Assembly (NCBI GenBank): GCA_033977485.1
Contig: CM066988.1
Span: 29,120,501 to 29,184,500 of the forward strand
Origin: Hydrangea macrophylla
Lineage: Eukaryota > Streptophyta > Magnoliopsida > Cornales > Hydrangeaceae
Length of the DNA: 64,000 nucleotides
Direction: 5' to 3'
Positions 12,221 to 22,460 of this stretch are shown here, piece by piece (position 1 is the stretch's first letter; each line of letters opens with the position of its first letter). The notes below the pieces were generated by a model. The model saw nothing but the letters and a program-made list of their open reading frames with translations, had not been told where the DNA came from and did not search any database. A program made the translations under genes and the position numbers.

Positions 12221-12261
12221 AATTAATTAGTTTCCTAACATTGTTGACATATATATGTGTA

Positions 12262-12270
12262 TATATATAT
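12262..12270 (+). other. Candidate target-site duplication of MULE, left copy
   Basis: TATATATAT directly before the TIR start CAAAAATGATACAC; the same 9 bases follow the right TIR at 19928-19936. Nine bp is the usual MULE duplication length, but the sequence is simple, so chance cannot be excluded. Confidence 0.55.
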
Positions 12271-12583
12271 CAAAAATGATACACAAACACACCAAAACAC
12301 CCACTGAAACACCCTCAGGCCCTTCTAAGCAAAATTTTTAAAATTTTGCTGGGACCCACACCCAAATCAGTCCCTCAAATCCCAAAATCAGTCCCTTTTC
12401 CCTCCATTTCTCCTTTTCCCCCAATCACACCCGAGAACCCCAGCCCCCCCCCCCCCCCCCCCCCCCCCCTTGCCCCCCTCCCGTCACCGACGACGCCTTG
12501 CCCGGAACGTCCACTGCAGGTCGCCGGAGCGCCGTCCACTGCAGGTCGCCGCCGCCGCCGCCGGCTCCTTCTTGGTAAGTCTT

Positions 12584-12665
<82 letters not shown>

Positions 12666-13048
12666 ATCTCTCATTCTTTGTGGACTCAAAGTAAGGCATC
12701 TATCTCTCATTCTTTGATGTTTTATATCAAGCCCATTTCATGTTTGATATCTCACAGTATGAATTTAATATGCCCATTTCATGTTTGAATTTAATATGCC
12801 CATTTCATGTTTGATATCTCACAGTAAGGCATCTAACTCACAGTATGAATTTAGTATGCCCATTTCATGTTTGATATCTCATTCTATCCTTTTGCTATTT
12901 GCTTCCATTTGTACACCCACCATTTGTAAGTGAAGGTAAGTGAAAAGTAATAGGATAAATGTCTTACTGATAAAAAAAATTTCTCATTTGTAAACCCACC
13001 ATTTTTAAGTGAAAGTGATCCATTATGTCCTAGTGTTTTAAAATACTC
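12271..13048 (+). repeat. Left terminal inverted repeat of MULE
   Basis: Starts CAAAAATGATACAC and includes ACACCCTCAGGCCCTTCT, the AAAATTTT hairpin and GGGACCCACACCC, all found inverted at the right end. It then has a C-rich and GC-rich stretch (12430-12570), GT and CT microsatellites (12586-12662), and repeats of GCCCATTTCATGTTTGA (12729-12880), also mirrored. It ends near TAGTGTTTTAAAATACT. The TIR probably carries promoter and untranslated first exon: the GC-rich block ends in a good donor GGTAAGT at 12574-12580. Confidence 0.85.
12574..12580 (+). promoter_or_regulatory. Candidate 5'-UTR splice donor inside left TIR
   Basis: GGTAAGT follows a GC-rich exon-like block. A matching AG acceptor lies at 14445-14446, three bases before the transposase ATG, so an intron of about 1.87 kb could remove the whole repeat array. 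The right TIR has the mirrored GGTAAGT on the minus strand (about 19646-19652). Inference only. Confidence 0.4.
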
Positions 13049-13103
13049 ACAAATTCTGCCCTAGTGTTTTAAAAAAGGGGGCAAAATGGTGGGTGATGGT
13101 CCA

Positions 13104-14403
13104 AACAGATAATATTTTCTGTTTACACTAACAGATAATATTATTTGTCAACTTTAAACCACTATAACTTTATCAATTCTTGGGCTTTTTGGGTGATTTT
13201 TTTTTTCATTTCATGTATTTCTTTAAGATCTACGCATCGGACTTGAAAGTTGTACAAAAAATAAGCAATTTGGAGCTTCGTTTTTCATTTTTATCTTAGC
13301 TGTGACACAAACAGATAATATTATCTGTTTACACTAACAGATAATATTATTTGTCAACTTTAAACCACCATAACTTTGTCAATTCTTGGGCTTTTTGGGT
13401 GATTTTTTTTTTCAATTCATGTATTTATTTGAGATCTACGCATTGGACTTGAAAGTTGTACAAAAAAAAGCAATTTGGAGCTTCGTTTTTCATTTTTATC
13501 TTAGCTGTGACACAAACAGATAATATTATCTGTTTACACTAACAGATAATATTATTTGTCAACTTTAAACCACCATAACTTTGTCAATTCTTGGGCTTTT
13601 TGGGTGATTTTTTTTTTCAATTCATGTATTTATTTGAGATCTACGCATTGGACTTGAAAGTTGTACAAAAAAAAGCAATTTGGAGCTTCGTTTTTCATTT
13701 TTATCTTAGTTGTGACACAAACAGATAATATTATCTGTTTACACTAACAGATAATATTATTTGTCAACTTTAAACCACCATAACTTTGTCAATTCTTGGG
13801 CTTTTTGGGTGATTTTTTTTTTTCAATTCATGTATTTATTTGAGATCTACGCATTGGACTTGAAAGTTGTACAAAAAAAAAAAGCAATTTGGAGCTTCGT
13901 TTTTCATTTTTATCTTAGCTGTGACACAAACAGATAATATTATCTGTTTACACTAACAGATAATATTATTTGTCAACTTTAAACCACCATAACTTTGTCA
14001 ATTCTTGGGCTTTTTGGGTGATTTTTTTTTTCAATTCATGTATTTATTTGAGATCTACGCATTGGACTTGAAAGTTGTACAAAAAAAAGCAATTTGGAGC
14101 TTCGTTTTTCATTTTTATCTTAGCTGTGACACAAACAGATAATATTATCTGTTTACACTAACAGATAATATTATTTGTCAACTTTAAACCACCATAACTT
14201 TGTCAATTCTTGGGCTTTTTGGGTGATTTTTTTTTTTCAATTCATGTATTTATTTGAGATCTACGCATTGGACTTGAAAGTTGTACAAAAAAAAAAAGCA
14301 ATTTGGAGCTTCGTTTTTCATTTTTATCTTAGCTGTGACACAAACAGATAATATTATCTGTTTACACTAACAGATAATATTATTTGTCAACTTTAAACCA
14401 CCA
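13104..14403 (+). repeat. Left subterminal array: six ~206-bp repeats plus a partial
   Basis: Units start near 13104 (diverged), 13310, 13515, 13720, 13929, 14134 and 14343 (partial), spaced 205-209 bp. Each opens with the palindrome AACAGATAATATTATCTGTT, then TACACTA, then a second nearly identical half (ACAGATAATATTATTTGT). The rest of the unit is near-identical between copies and differs mainly in the length of its T and A runs. The array stops 45 bp before the transposase start codon. Confidence 0.92.
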
Positions 14404-14448
14404 TATAAATCCGTATGAATTGATGATTGTATTATATATTGTATAGAA

Positions 14449-16943
14449 ATGGAAGAAGAAGTTTCAAGTGGTTCGGTAAGCATTCATGAGGATATTATCG
14501 AAATTGATCATGACAAGGAGCAAATAAGAGACGTAGAAAACCAAATTGATGAGCCGAAAAAGGGGATGGAGTTTGATTCTTTGGATGAGCTGATGGTGTT
14601 TTATGCCGAATATGCTAGAGATAAAGGTTTTGCTGTGGCTAAAAGAAGCTCTACAAAGAAGGAAGGGGTCGTCAGATATGTGGCATTTCAGTGTACTCGT
14701 GGTGGTACGTTAAGGAGTAGATCAACTAACCCGTTAAATGTGCGCCCAACCGCAAAGATGGATTGCAAAGAAAAGCTTAGGGCATTTCATTGTCCCAATG
14801 GAAAGTGGTCTGTGACATCAGTTGAACTTTCTCATAACCATGAAATGAGTCCAGGTAAATCTCGATATTTTAAATGCAATCGGTTGTTGCAACCACATGT
14901 GAAAAAGAGACTAATGTTGAGTGATAAAGCTGGAATTAGAATAAACAAGAATTTTAATTCGTTAGTTATTGAGGCGGGGGGGCATGAGAATCTGTCATTT
15001 ACTGAAAAAGATGTAAGAAACTACATCAATAAAGTTAGGCGTTTACAACTTGGGGAAGGTGATGCTAATGCAATGCACAACTACTTTTTGAGAATGCAAT
15101 CTAATAATTCTGACTTCTTCTACATGATGGATTTGGATGAAAAGGGTCGCCTAAAGAATGTTTTTTGGGCTGATGCAAGGAGTAGGGCAGTATACAAAGA
15201 ATTTGGTGACGTGGTTACGTTTGATACTACATATTTGGTTAATAAATATGACATGCCATTTGTGCCTTTCATAGGGGTGAACCATCATGGGCAGTCAGTA
15301 TTGCTAGGGTGTGGGTTGATCTCAAGTGAGGATACTGAGACCTTTACGTGGTTATTTCAGTCTTGGCTTACATGTATGTCTGATTGTCCGCCCAGTGCAA
15401 TAATAACAGATCAAGACAGAGCCAATGCACGGCACCGATGGTGCTTATGGCATATCATGAAAAAGTTACCTGAAAAATTGAAAGGATACAAAGAATATGA
15501 ATCGATCAAATTCATGTTGCAAAATGCTGTTTATGATTCATTAACCATTCAAGAATTTGAAGGTGCTTGGGGCAATTTCATCGAAAAATATCAGCTAGAA
15601 AGTAATGAATGGTTACTTGGTTTGTATGAGGAGAGGCATCGATGGGTACCAGCTTTTGTGAGGGATATTTTCTGGGCAGGAATGTCAACCACTCAGCGAA
15701 GTGAAAGTATGCACGCTTTCTTTGATGGCTACATCAACTCCAAGACAACTTTGAAGCAATTTGTGGAACAATATGAGAATGTCTTGGCAAAAAAAGTAGA
15801 GAATGAAAAACAAGAAGACTTCAATTCATATAACTCATCCTACCCATGTGCTACGCCTTTAGGGATGGAGAAGCAATTTCAAAGTGTTTACACACGGGCG
15901 AAATATAAAGAGTTTCAAAACGAGTTATTTGGGAAGCTTTGTTGTAATTTGCTTTTACTTAAAGAAGATGTTGGATTTAGAGAATATGAAGTACGTGAAC
16001 GGGTTCGTTTTGGAGATGGTCATCGGTCTGCAACTTTCAAGCTAATTTTTTTTTATAATACACAGGAAGTGAATTGTAATTGCCGATTGTTTGAGTTCAG
16101 AGGAATAATGTGTAGGCATCAACTTATGGTATACAATGATATGGACATTTATGATGAAGTACCCGCCAAGTACATTCTACAAAGTTGGAGTAAGAATATC
16201 AAAAGGAGACACACCAAGATTCGGATCAGTTATGACAACTGGGCAGACAGACCAGAGGCACGACGTTATGATAAAATGTGTAATATTTTCTATGAGTTGG
16301 GTGAAGTGGCAGCGGAATCTGAAGCTTGGTGTGATGAGGTGATTGCACAAATACAACAAATGAAAGAGGGATACAAAGAGAAGGCTGCAATTTGTGGAAG
16401 CAATATACCCATTTTTACTAATCATTCGAGTAAATCAACTTCACATGGAGATGGTATCGTACTAACAAAAGAGAGCACGAATATACTTGATCCATTTGTT
16501 ACTCGTAGTAAGGGGCGACCGCCAAGTAAAAGGAAAGTGGGCAATGTTGAGAAAGCAGTTAAGAAACAATCAAAAGCCAAAAACAAAAAAACAAAAGCAT
16601 CGACAAGTGCAAAGGTTTGACAATATTAAAATATTAATATTAATGTTTTTCATTAAAATAAGGTCACTGTAATATTTACTTTGCATTTTGCATTTATTTT
16701 TAGGGCTATGACGAGAACAGGAACGAGCATTGTACACAAGAGAGCCGAATGACCATTCAAGGAAGTCTTACATTTCAACCGCCAAATGTGGGAATAGACT
16801 CAAGTCTTGCATTTCAAGATCCGACTGTGGGAATAGACACAAGTCTTGCATTTCAAGAGCCGAATGTAGGAATGTCCCCAAGTCTTGCATTTCATCCAAA
16901 TTTGGGAATGAGAGGAAATTTTGATTATTATGACCTTATGTGA
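14449..16943 (+). CDS. FAR1/FHY3-type MULE transposase, probably two coding exons
   Basis: ATG at 14449 opens 723 codons to TGA 16618-16620. Domains: FAR1 DNA-binding domain (about residues 40-135; Cys82, Cys106, His129, His131), MULE transposase domain (about 255-420) with FDTTY (Asp259), TDQD (Asp321/323) and QRSES (Glu419), then a SWIM zinc finger (Cys543, Cys545, Cys555, His557) and a basic tail. A better gene model removes 16615-16703 (GT...TTTTTAG, 89 bp, phase 0), extending the protein in frame through 16704-16943 by 79 residues with four repeats of SLAFQxPNVGID type. Between TDQD and RHRWCLWH there are only four residues where relatives usually have about fourteen, so a ~10-residue in-frame deletion sits beside the active site. 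The alternative, a domesticated FAR1-related host gene, is unlikely because the gene lies between matching TIRs. Confidence 0.88.
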
Positions 16944-17096
16944 TGGGTTCATGAATTTGACTATGACTATATTTGATGGTTTGAAAGCATTTAGTATGAC
17001 TTTATTTGATGGTTTGGAAGCGTTTAGTATGACTTTATTTGATGTCTGTTGGCTGTGCTATGGTGTTTAGCAGTAAGTTTGGTTGTGGTTGTGCTT

Positions 17097-17709
17097 ATGA
17101 AAAACAAAGGTCCAAATTGCTTTTTTTTTTTTTTTTTTTACAACTTTCAAGTCCGATGCGTAGATCTTAAAGAAATACATGAAATGATAAAAAAAAATCA
17201 TCCAAAAAGCCCAAGAATTGATAAAGTTATAGTGGTTTAAAGTTGACAAATAATATTATCTGTTAGTGTAAACAGATAATATTATCTGTTTGTGTCACAG
17301 CTAAGATAGAAATGAAAAACGCAGCTCCAAATTGCTTTTTTTTTGTACAACTTTCAAGTCCAATGCGTAGATCTCAAATAAATACATGAATTCAAAAAAA
17401 AAAATCACCCAAAAAGCCCAAGAATTGACAAAGTTATGGTGGTTTGAAGTTGACAAATAATATTATCTGTTAGTGTAAACAGATAATATTATCTGTTTGT
17501 GTCACAGCTAAGATAAAAATGAAAAACGAAGCTCCAAATTGCTTTTTTTTGTACAACTTTAAAGTCCAATGCGTAGATCTCAAATAAATACATGAATTCA
17601 AAAAAAAAAATCACCCAAAAAGCCCAAGAATTGACAAAGTTATGATGGTTTAAAGTTGACAAATAATATAATCTGTTACTGTAAACAGATAATATTATCT
17701 GTTTGTAAC
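17097..17709 (-). repeat. Inner right repeat block (about 2.5-3 inverted ~206-bp units)
   Basis: Inverted copies of the left-array unit, with the 20-bp palindrome at 17271-17290, 17478-17497 and 17684-17703. The block separates the 3' ends of the two convergent genes. Confidence 0.9.
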
Positions 17710-17924
17710 ATGACACTTGCAACAAAAAACCCAAATTCATAACATGACTATTATAGAAAACATTTAGGCACAAATCCTTACACAAATGTTCATAGATTCC
17801 TTACATGCCAAATTACAAAAAAAAAAAAACTAAAATAAAGAGAAGTTCTCAAACGGAAAGAAACGACATTTGTTTTCCTAATAAAAACATCAAAGCACAT
17901 ATGACTAGCATTTTCAAAAAGAGC

Positions 17925-18348
17925 TTATTGCCCATTTTTTTTTATTTCAACACATATTTGCTTTTCTGCATGTTGTATCGTTGTCTTCACTTCATGTCGA
18001 AAGTCTTTCATTTCGTTGACATCACACTTTGATGAAGTTGCATCACCCTCAACGTCGTCTTTACTGTTGTCTTCGCACCATAGAAAGAAATTGCATGGTT
18101 GTTTGTGATCCTATGATTGAAACAAGTTGTTAATATAAAAAAACGTTATAAATAACAACATATATTTAGTAATGCAATCCATTCCAAGAATTAAGCCTTA
18201 CTAGATATCCCGGGCATGAGTAAAACAAACAATCCTTGCTCCATTCTTTTTGCGAAGTTTTCAATATTGCTACTCTTCCACACCAACACTTCTTTAATGG
18301 CACTTTCACACAATTCAATGGAGAGGCTTTATTACTTGATGAAGACAT
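17925..18348 (-). CDS. Small GRF zinc-finger protein, two exons, inside MULE
   Basis: Minus-strand gene model: exon 1 is 18348-18202 (49 codons from ATG MSSSSNKASP), the intron is 18201-18111 (91 bp, GTAAGG...CATAG, phase 0), and exon 2 is 18110-17925 ending in TAA, giving 110 aa. The spliced product has a classical GRF zinc finger: CWCG at residues 21-24, FYSCP with Cys45, then after the exon joint PCNFFLW with Cys55 followed by CED. The C-terminal half is charged (a possible coiled coil). GRF fingers bind nucleic acids in other proteins; the role here is unknown. The start codon lies 76 bp inside the outer right repeat array, mirroring the transposase start at the left, so it likely uses the right TIR promoter. 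Short stand-alone GRF proteins are common in plant genomes. The joint across the finger strongly supports the intron. Confidence 0.75.
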
Positions 18349-18423
18349 TGTTCTATCAAAATACATCACTAGCACAATTAATCGTAAGACATTTTCTGGA
18401 AGACGATGTAATGGCTTATACTA

Positions 18424-19180
18424 GTTTTTTTGTACAACTTTCAAGTCCGATGCGTAGATCTCAAATAAATGCATGAATTGGAAAAAAAAAATCACCCAAA
18501 AAGCCCAAGAATTGACAAAGTTATGGTGGTTTAAAGTTGACAAATAATATTATCTGTTAGTGTAAACAGATAATATTATCTGTTTGTGTCACAGCTAAGA
18601 TAAAAATGAAAAACGAAGCTCCAAATTGCTTTTTTTTTTGTACAACTTTCAAGTCCAATGCGTAGATCTCAAATAAATACATGAATTGAAAAAAAAAAAT
18701 CACCCAAAAAGCCCAAGAATTGACAAAGTTATGGTGGTTTAAAGTTGACAAATAATATTATCTGTTAGTGTAAACAGATAATATTATCTGTTTGTGTCAC
18801 AGCTAAGATAAAAGTGAAAAACGAAGCTCCAAATTGCTTTTTTTTGTACAACTTTCAAGTCCAATGCGTAGATCTCAAATAAATACATGAATTCAAAAAA
18901 AAAATCACCCAAAAAGCCCAAGAATTGACAAAGTTATGGTGGTTTAAAGTTGACAAATAATATTATCTGTTAGTGTAAACAGATAATATTATCTGTTTGT
19001 GTCACAGCTAAGATAAAAATGAAAAACGAAGCTCCAAATTGCTTTTTTTTTTGTACAACTTTCAAGTCCGATGCGTAGATCTTAAAGAAATACATGAAAT
19101 GAAAAAAAAAATCACCCAAAAAGCCCAAGAATTGATAAAGTTATAGTGGTTTAAAGTTGACAAATAATATTATCTGTTAG
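18424..19180 (-). repeat. Outer right repeat block (about 3.5 inverted ~206-bp units)
   Basis: Mirror image of the left array, with palindromes at 18565-18584, 18773-18792 and 18978-18997 and a half site near 19157-19180 that runs directly into the TIR sequence TATTTTAAAACACTAGG. Confidence 0.9.
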
Positions 19181-19604
19181 TATTTTAAAACACTAGGACA
19201 GAATGGATCACTTTCACTTACAAATGGTGGGTTTACAAATGAGAAATTTTTTTTATCAGTAAGACATTTTTCCTATTACTTTTCACTTACAAATGGTGGG
19301 TTTGCAAATGGAAGCAAATAGCAAAAGGATAGAATGAGATATCAAACATGAAATGGGCATACTAAATTCATACTGTGAGTTAGATGCCTTACTGTGAGAT
19401 ATCAAACATGAAATGGGCATATTAAATTCAAACATGAAATGGGCATATTAAATTCAAACATGAAATGGACATATTAAATTCATACTGTGAGATATCAAAC
19501 ATGAAAGATTTACATGTTAGTAAATCTTATACAATCTGGCCACACATAGCCCAATAAATTATCAAGAGTTGTGAAACAAAAGATTTACATGTTAGTAACA
19601 TATC

Positions 19605-19647
<43 letters not shown>

Positions 19648-19927
19648 CTTACCCATCGGCGGTGTCTTCGACGATGACCTGCAGGCGACGACGATCCGGC
19701 GTCGGATCCGGCGAAGGTTCTCGACGGTGAGGGGAGGGGGGCTGGGAATCGCAGGGAGGGGGGGCTCTCGGGTCTGATTTGGGGGTGAGGTTGTTTGGAG
19801 GGAAAAGAAGAGATTTAGGGATTTGGGGTTTTATTTGGGTGTGGGTCCCAGCAAAATTTTAAAAATTTTGCTTAGAAGGGCCTGAGGGTGTTTTAGTGGG
19901 TGGTTTGGTGTGTGTGTATCATTTTTG
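19181..19927 (-). repeat. Right terminal inverted repeat of MULE
   Basis: Inverted counterpart of 12271-13048 with the same order of blocks: CACTAGGACAGAATGG, the AAATGGTGGGTTT phrases, GAAATGGGCAT repeats, (GA)n at 19609-19643, a GC-rich exon-like block (19650-19790), GGTGTGGGTCCCAGC, the AAAATTTT hairpin, AGAAGGGCCTGAGGGTG, and the terminus GTATCATTTTTG. Confidence 0.85.
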
Positions 19928-19936
19928 TATATATAT
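19928..19936 (+). other. Candidate target-site duplication of MULE, right copy
   Basis: TATATATAT, identical to 12262-12270. The flanking DNA is AT-repeat rich, so the evidence is modest. Confidence 0.55.
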
Positions 19937-20312
19937 ATATAGATTTTGCATTGGACTGTCATGTCTCCAACTCCAAGTTTGTTGAAAATATCATGAAAAG
20001 ATTCCTATGTATTGACCAGATCTTTGCCGGCAGCACATACCCAAAGTAAGGCATTGGGATGTATATATACTCCTATATTTTACCATTTTCGTCACACGGT
20101 TTGAGAATATTTGCACAGATCAGTGTACATACCCCCATGAGAGAGGATATATACATTTTACCATTTCGTCACGCGGTTTCATAATATTTATATTTACAAT
20201 TAAGAAGACTACATGGACTCTATTCCTTGTCACATTAGAGATGGAAGATTTCTTTGTACGTATGTGCATTGGACAGCATTCAATTAGACTAACCCCCTGA
20301 TCGACTTCTCAC
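19937..20312. other. Upstream region of germin-like gene
   Basis: About 375 bp between transposon and TATA box. Two near copies of ATATATACTCC..TTTTACCATTT.CGTCAC (about 20060 and 20150) form a short direct repeat. No gene. Confidence 0.5.
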
Positions 20313-20319
20313 TATAAAA
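20313..20319 (+). promoter_or_regulatory. TATA box of germin-like gene
   Basis: TATAAAA about 130 bp before the start codon. The leader contains an uninterrupted (CT)n run at about 20385-20427, a common feature of plant core promoters and leaders. Confidence 0.65.
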
Positions 20320-20380
20320 GTAACCCAACACTAGTGCTCCTTCAGTAACTTAATTCTACATTGTGTTTCGCTGATTACTC

Positions 20381-20429
<49 letters not shown>

Positions 20430-20441
20430 ATATATTTGTAA

Positions 20442-21253
20442 ATGGCTTCTGGTTTTATTTTGTTAGGACTCCTGGCTATGACTTGCTATGTTGTCTTGGC
20501 ATCGGATCAAAGTCCTCTTCAGGACTTTTGTGTTGGCGACTTAACGAGTCCAGGTATGTTTGGGGTCCCTTATTAAGTATATATGTTTGTGTCAAATATT
20601 TTTATATAGAGATCGAAAGACAGTTATATATTATTTTGATAACTTCACTAGGAAATTAACTTCTGTGTGCTCTCTCTCTGATCATTTAATTGTTTTGTGT
20701 ACGTTGATCATATGCAGTGCTAGTGAATGGTATGGTTTGCAAGGATCCTAAGCTCATACAAGCTAATGATTTCGTCTTCAGTGGGCTTCACTTGGCAGGC
20801 AATACATCAAATGCATTTGGATCAAAAGTGACGCCAGTAACCGTAGCACAATTTCCAGCACTAAACACATTAGGAATTGCAATTGCTCGTGTAGACTATG
20901 CACCATGGGGTGTGAACCCAACGCACAGACATCCCCGTGCAACTGAAATTTTGACTGTTCTCGAAGGCACCCTAGAAGCAGGGTTTGTCACCTCCAACCC
21001 CGAAAACCGTCTCATCACAAAGATACTCCAAAAGGGTGATGTGTTTGTGACTCCAAAGGGTCTTATTCACTTCCAGCGCAATGTTGGAAACTGTAACGCA
21101 GTGGCCATTGCATCTCTAAGTAGTCAAAACCCTGGTATCAATACTGTTGCAAATTCAGTATTTGGATCAAACCCGGACATCACTAGTGATATTCTTGCAA
21201 AGGCATTTCAAGTGGACCAAAACACAATATATCAGATCCAGTCCAAATTTTAG
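20442..21253 (+). CDS. Germin-like protein (secreted cupin), two exons
   Basis: Exon 1 is 20442-20553 (donor GTATGT), the intron is 20554-20717 ending CAG, and exon 2 is 20718-21253, giving 215 aa, the usual length. An N-terminal signal peptide (about residues 1-20, FILLGLLAMTCYVVLA) predicts export to the cell wall. Family marks: disulfide cysteines 30 (DFCVGD) and 45 (MVCKD); germin box 1 GVNPTHRHPRATE with metal ligands His107, His109 and Glu114; box 2 GDVFVTPKGLIHFQRN with His155; one N-glycosylation site NTS at 66-68. In box 1 the residue between the histidines is Arg where most members have Thr or another small residue. Germin-like proteins are Mn-binding hexamers with oxalate oxidase, superoxide dismutase or no known activity; which applies here cannot be told. 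The frame is intact and probably functional. Confidence 0.93.
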
Positions 21254-22460
21254 GAATCCATTTTTAGAACCATATATAAGATCAAGAACTATGACTCCAT
21301 CACAATTTCCGTCTTTAACTAGCAATTTTTCACTTGTTAAATTTGTTGGCTTAATTTATTGTGTATCTTTGAATCGAAAATGAATAAAATGTTGAATTTC
21401 AAAGATTGTGAAAATTGTGACAGCAAGAGCATCTTCCAACCGAGTTGGTTGTAATACCCTAGAATACCTTTCTCGGTAATGGATCCCCTCTATGCTATGT
21501 TTCAATTAGCAATCATAGCACTAATTTGCTAATGTTGAAAATACAATCGCTACTGGATGTGCAAAATAAAAATGTAATATGTATTCGTAAAGCTCCAATT
21601 AGCAATCAAAGCACTAGTTATGCAAATAGAAAACTACAGTATTTTTTTTTCTTCATTCCAAATGAGGATGTAAAACATTTATGGGCAATAGCTAGTTTTT
21701 TTTTTTCAACACTGAGTACAAATGTTGATGGTGCTTTTGATGTTGCTTCATAGGCAAAAGAACCATGTAAAAACAAAAAAAAATTTAAACCATGTAAAAC
21801 TGTTGCAACTTTTAGTCATTTAACTGCAAAGCAGTCTATAACACCCTTGTTTATCGTTTCTCATTATATTTGTCATGCATGATAAATATATCAGATCCAG
21901 TCCAAATTTTAGGAAACCATTTTTAGAACCATATATAAGATCAAGAACTATGACTCCATTGCATTTTCCGTTTTTTAAGCTAGCAATTTTTCAGTTGTTA
22001 AATAATTAAATATGCTGGCTTAATTTATTGTGTATCTTTGGATCGAAAATGAATAAAATGCTGAACTTCAAAGATTGTGAAAATTGTGACCGTTGTAATA
22101 CCCTAGAGTACCTTTCTCGGTAATGAATCCCCTCTATGCTATGTTTCAATTAGCAATCATAGCACTAATTGCTAATGTTGAAAATACAATCGCTACAGGA
22201 TGTGCAAAAAAAAAAGGTAGTATTTATTCGTAAAGTTCCAATTAGCAATCAATGCACTAGTTATGCAAATAGAAAACTACAGTATTTTTTTTCTTCATTT
22301 CAAATGAGGATGTAAAACATTTACGGGCAATAGCTAGTTTTTTTCTTTTCAACAGCCAGTACACATATTGATGGTGCTTCATAAGCAAAAGAACCATGTA
22401 AAAACAAAAAAAATTTAAACCATGTAAAACTGTTGTAACTTTTAGTCATTTAACACTCGT
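21228..22460. repeat. Tandem duplication of the germin-like gene 3' end
   Basis: The stretch starting ATCAGATCCAGTCCAAATTT (last codons, stop and 3' UTR, about 21232-21880) recurs at about 21890-22460 with roughly 90% identity, including the GAAAATGAATAAAATG polyadenylation-type signal (about 21377 and 22047), the CCTTTCTCGGTAATG phrase and TAGCAATCATAGCAC. Only the last few codons are duplicated, so the second copy is not a gene. Confidence 0.85.

Larger units (their letters stand above)
12271..19927 (+). mobile_element. Two-gene Mutator-like transposon with FAR1-type transposase
   Basis: A 7657-bp unit bounded by long terminal inverted repeats (12271-13048 and 19181-19927). Inside, on the plus strand, is a FAR1/FHY3-type transposase gene (14449-16943), and facing it on the minus strand a GRF zinc-finger gene (17925-18348). 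Arrays of a ~206-bp repeat sit between each TIR and the gene it faces (13104-14403; 18424-19180, inverted), and a third block lies between the two gene ends (17097-17709). Order: TIR, array, transposase, array, GRF gene, array, TIR. Convergent transcription from two TIRs is the MuDR plan. The open transposase frame and matching arms suggest fairly recent activity, though a small deletion near the active site may affect the enzyme. Confidence 0.88.

Noticed and set aside
12346..12788. Overlapping frames with poly-Pro, CVCVCV and SLSLSL
   Set aside because: Produced by the poly-C run and GT/CT microsatellites within the MULE TIR.
14449..16943. Domesticated FAR1-related host transcription factor
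   Set aside because: The gene is enclosed by matching long TIRs and mirrored arrays with a candidate target duplication, so transposase is the simpler reading, although domesticated relatives exist.
13104..19180. Regularly spaced repeats considered as a CRISPR-like array or centromere satellite
   Set aside because: Units are contiguous ~206-bp tandem repeats confined to a TIR-bounded transposon and inverted on the other side; no spacers and no cas-like genes.
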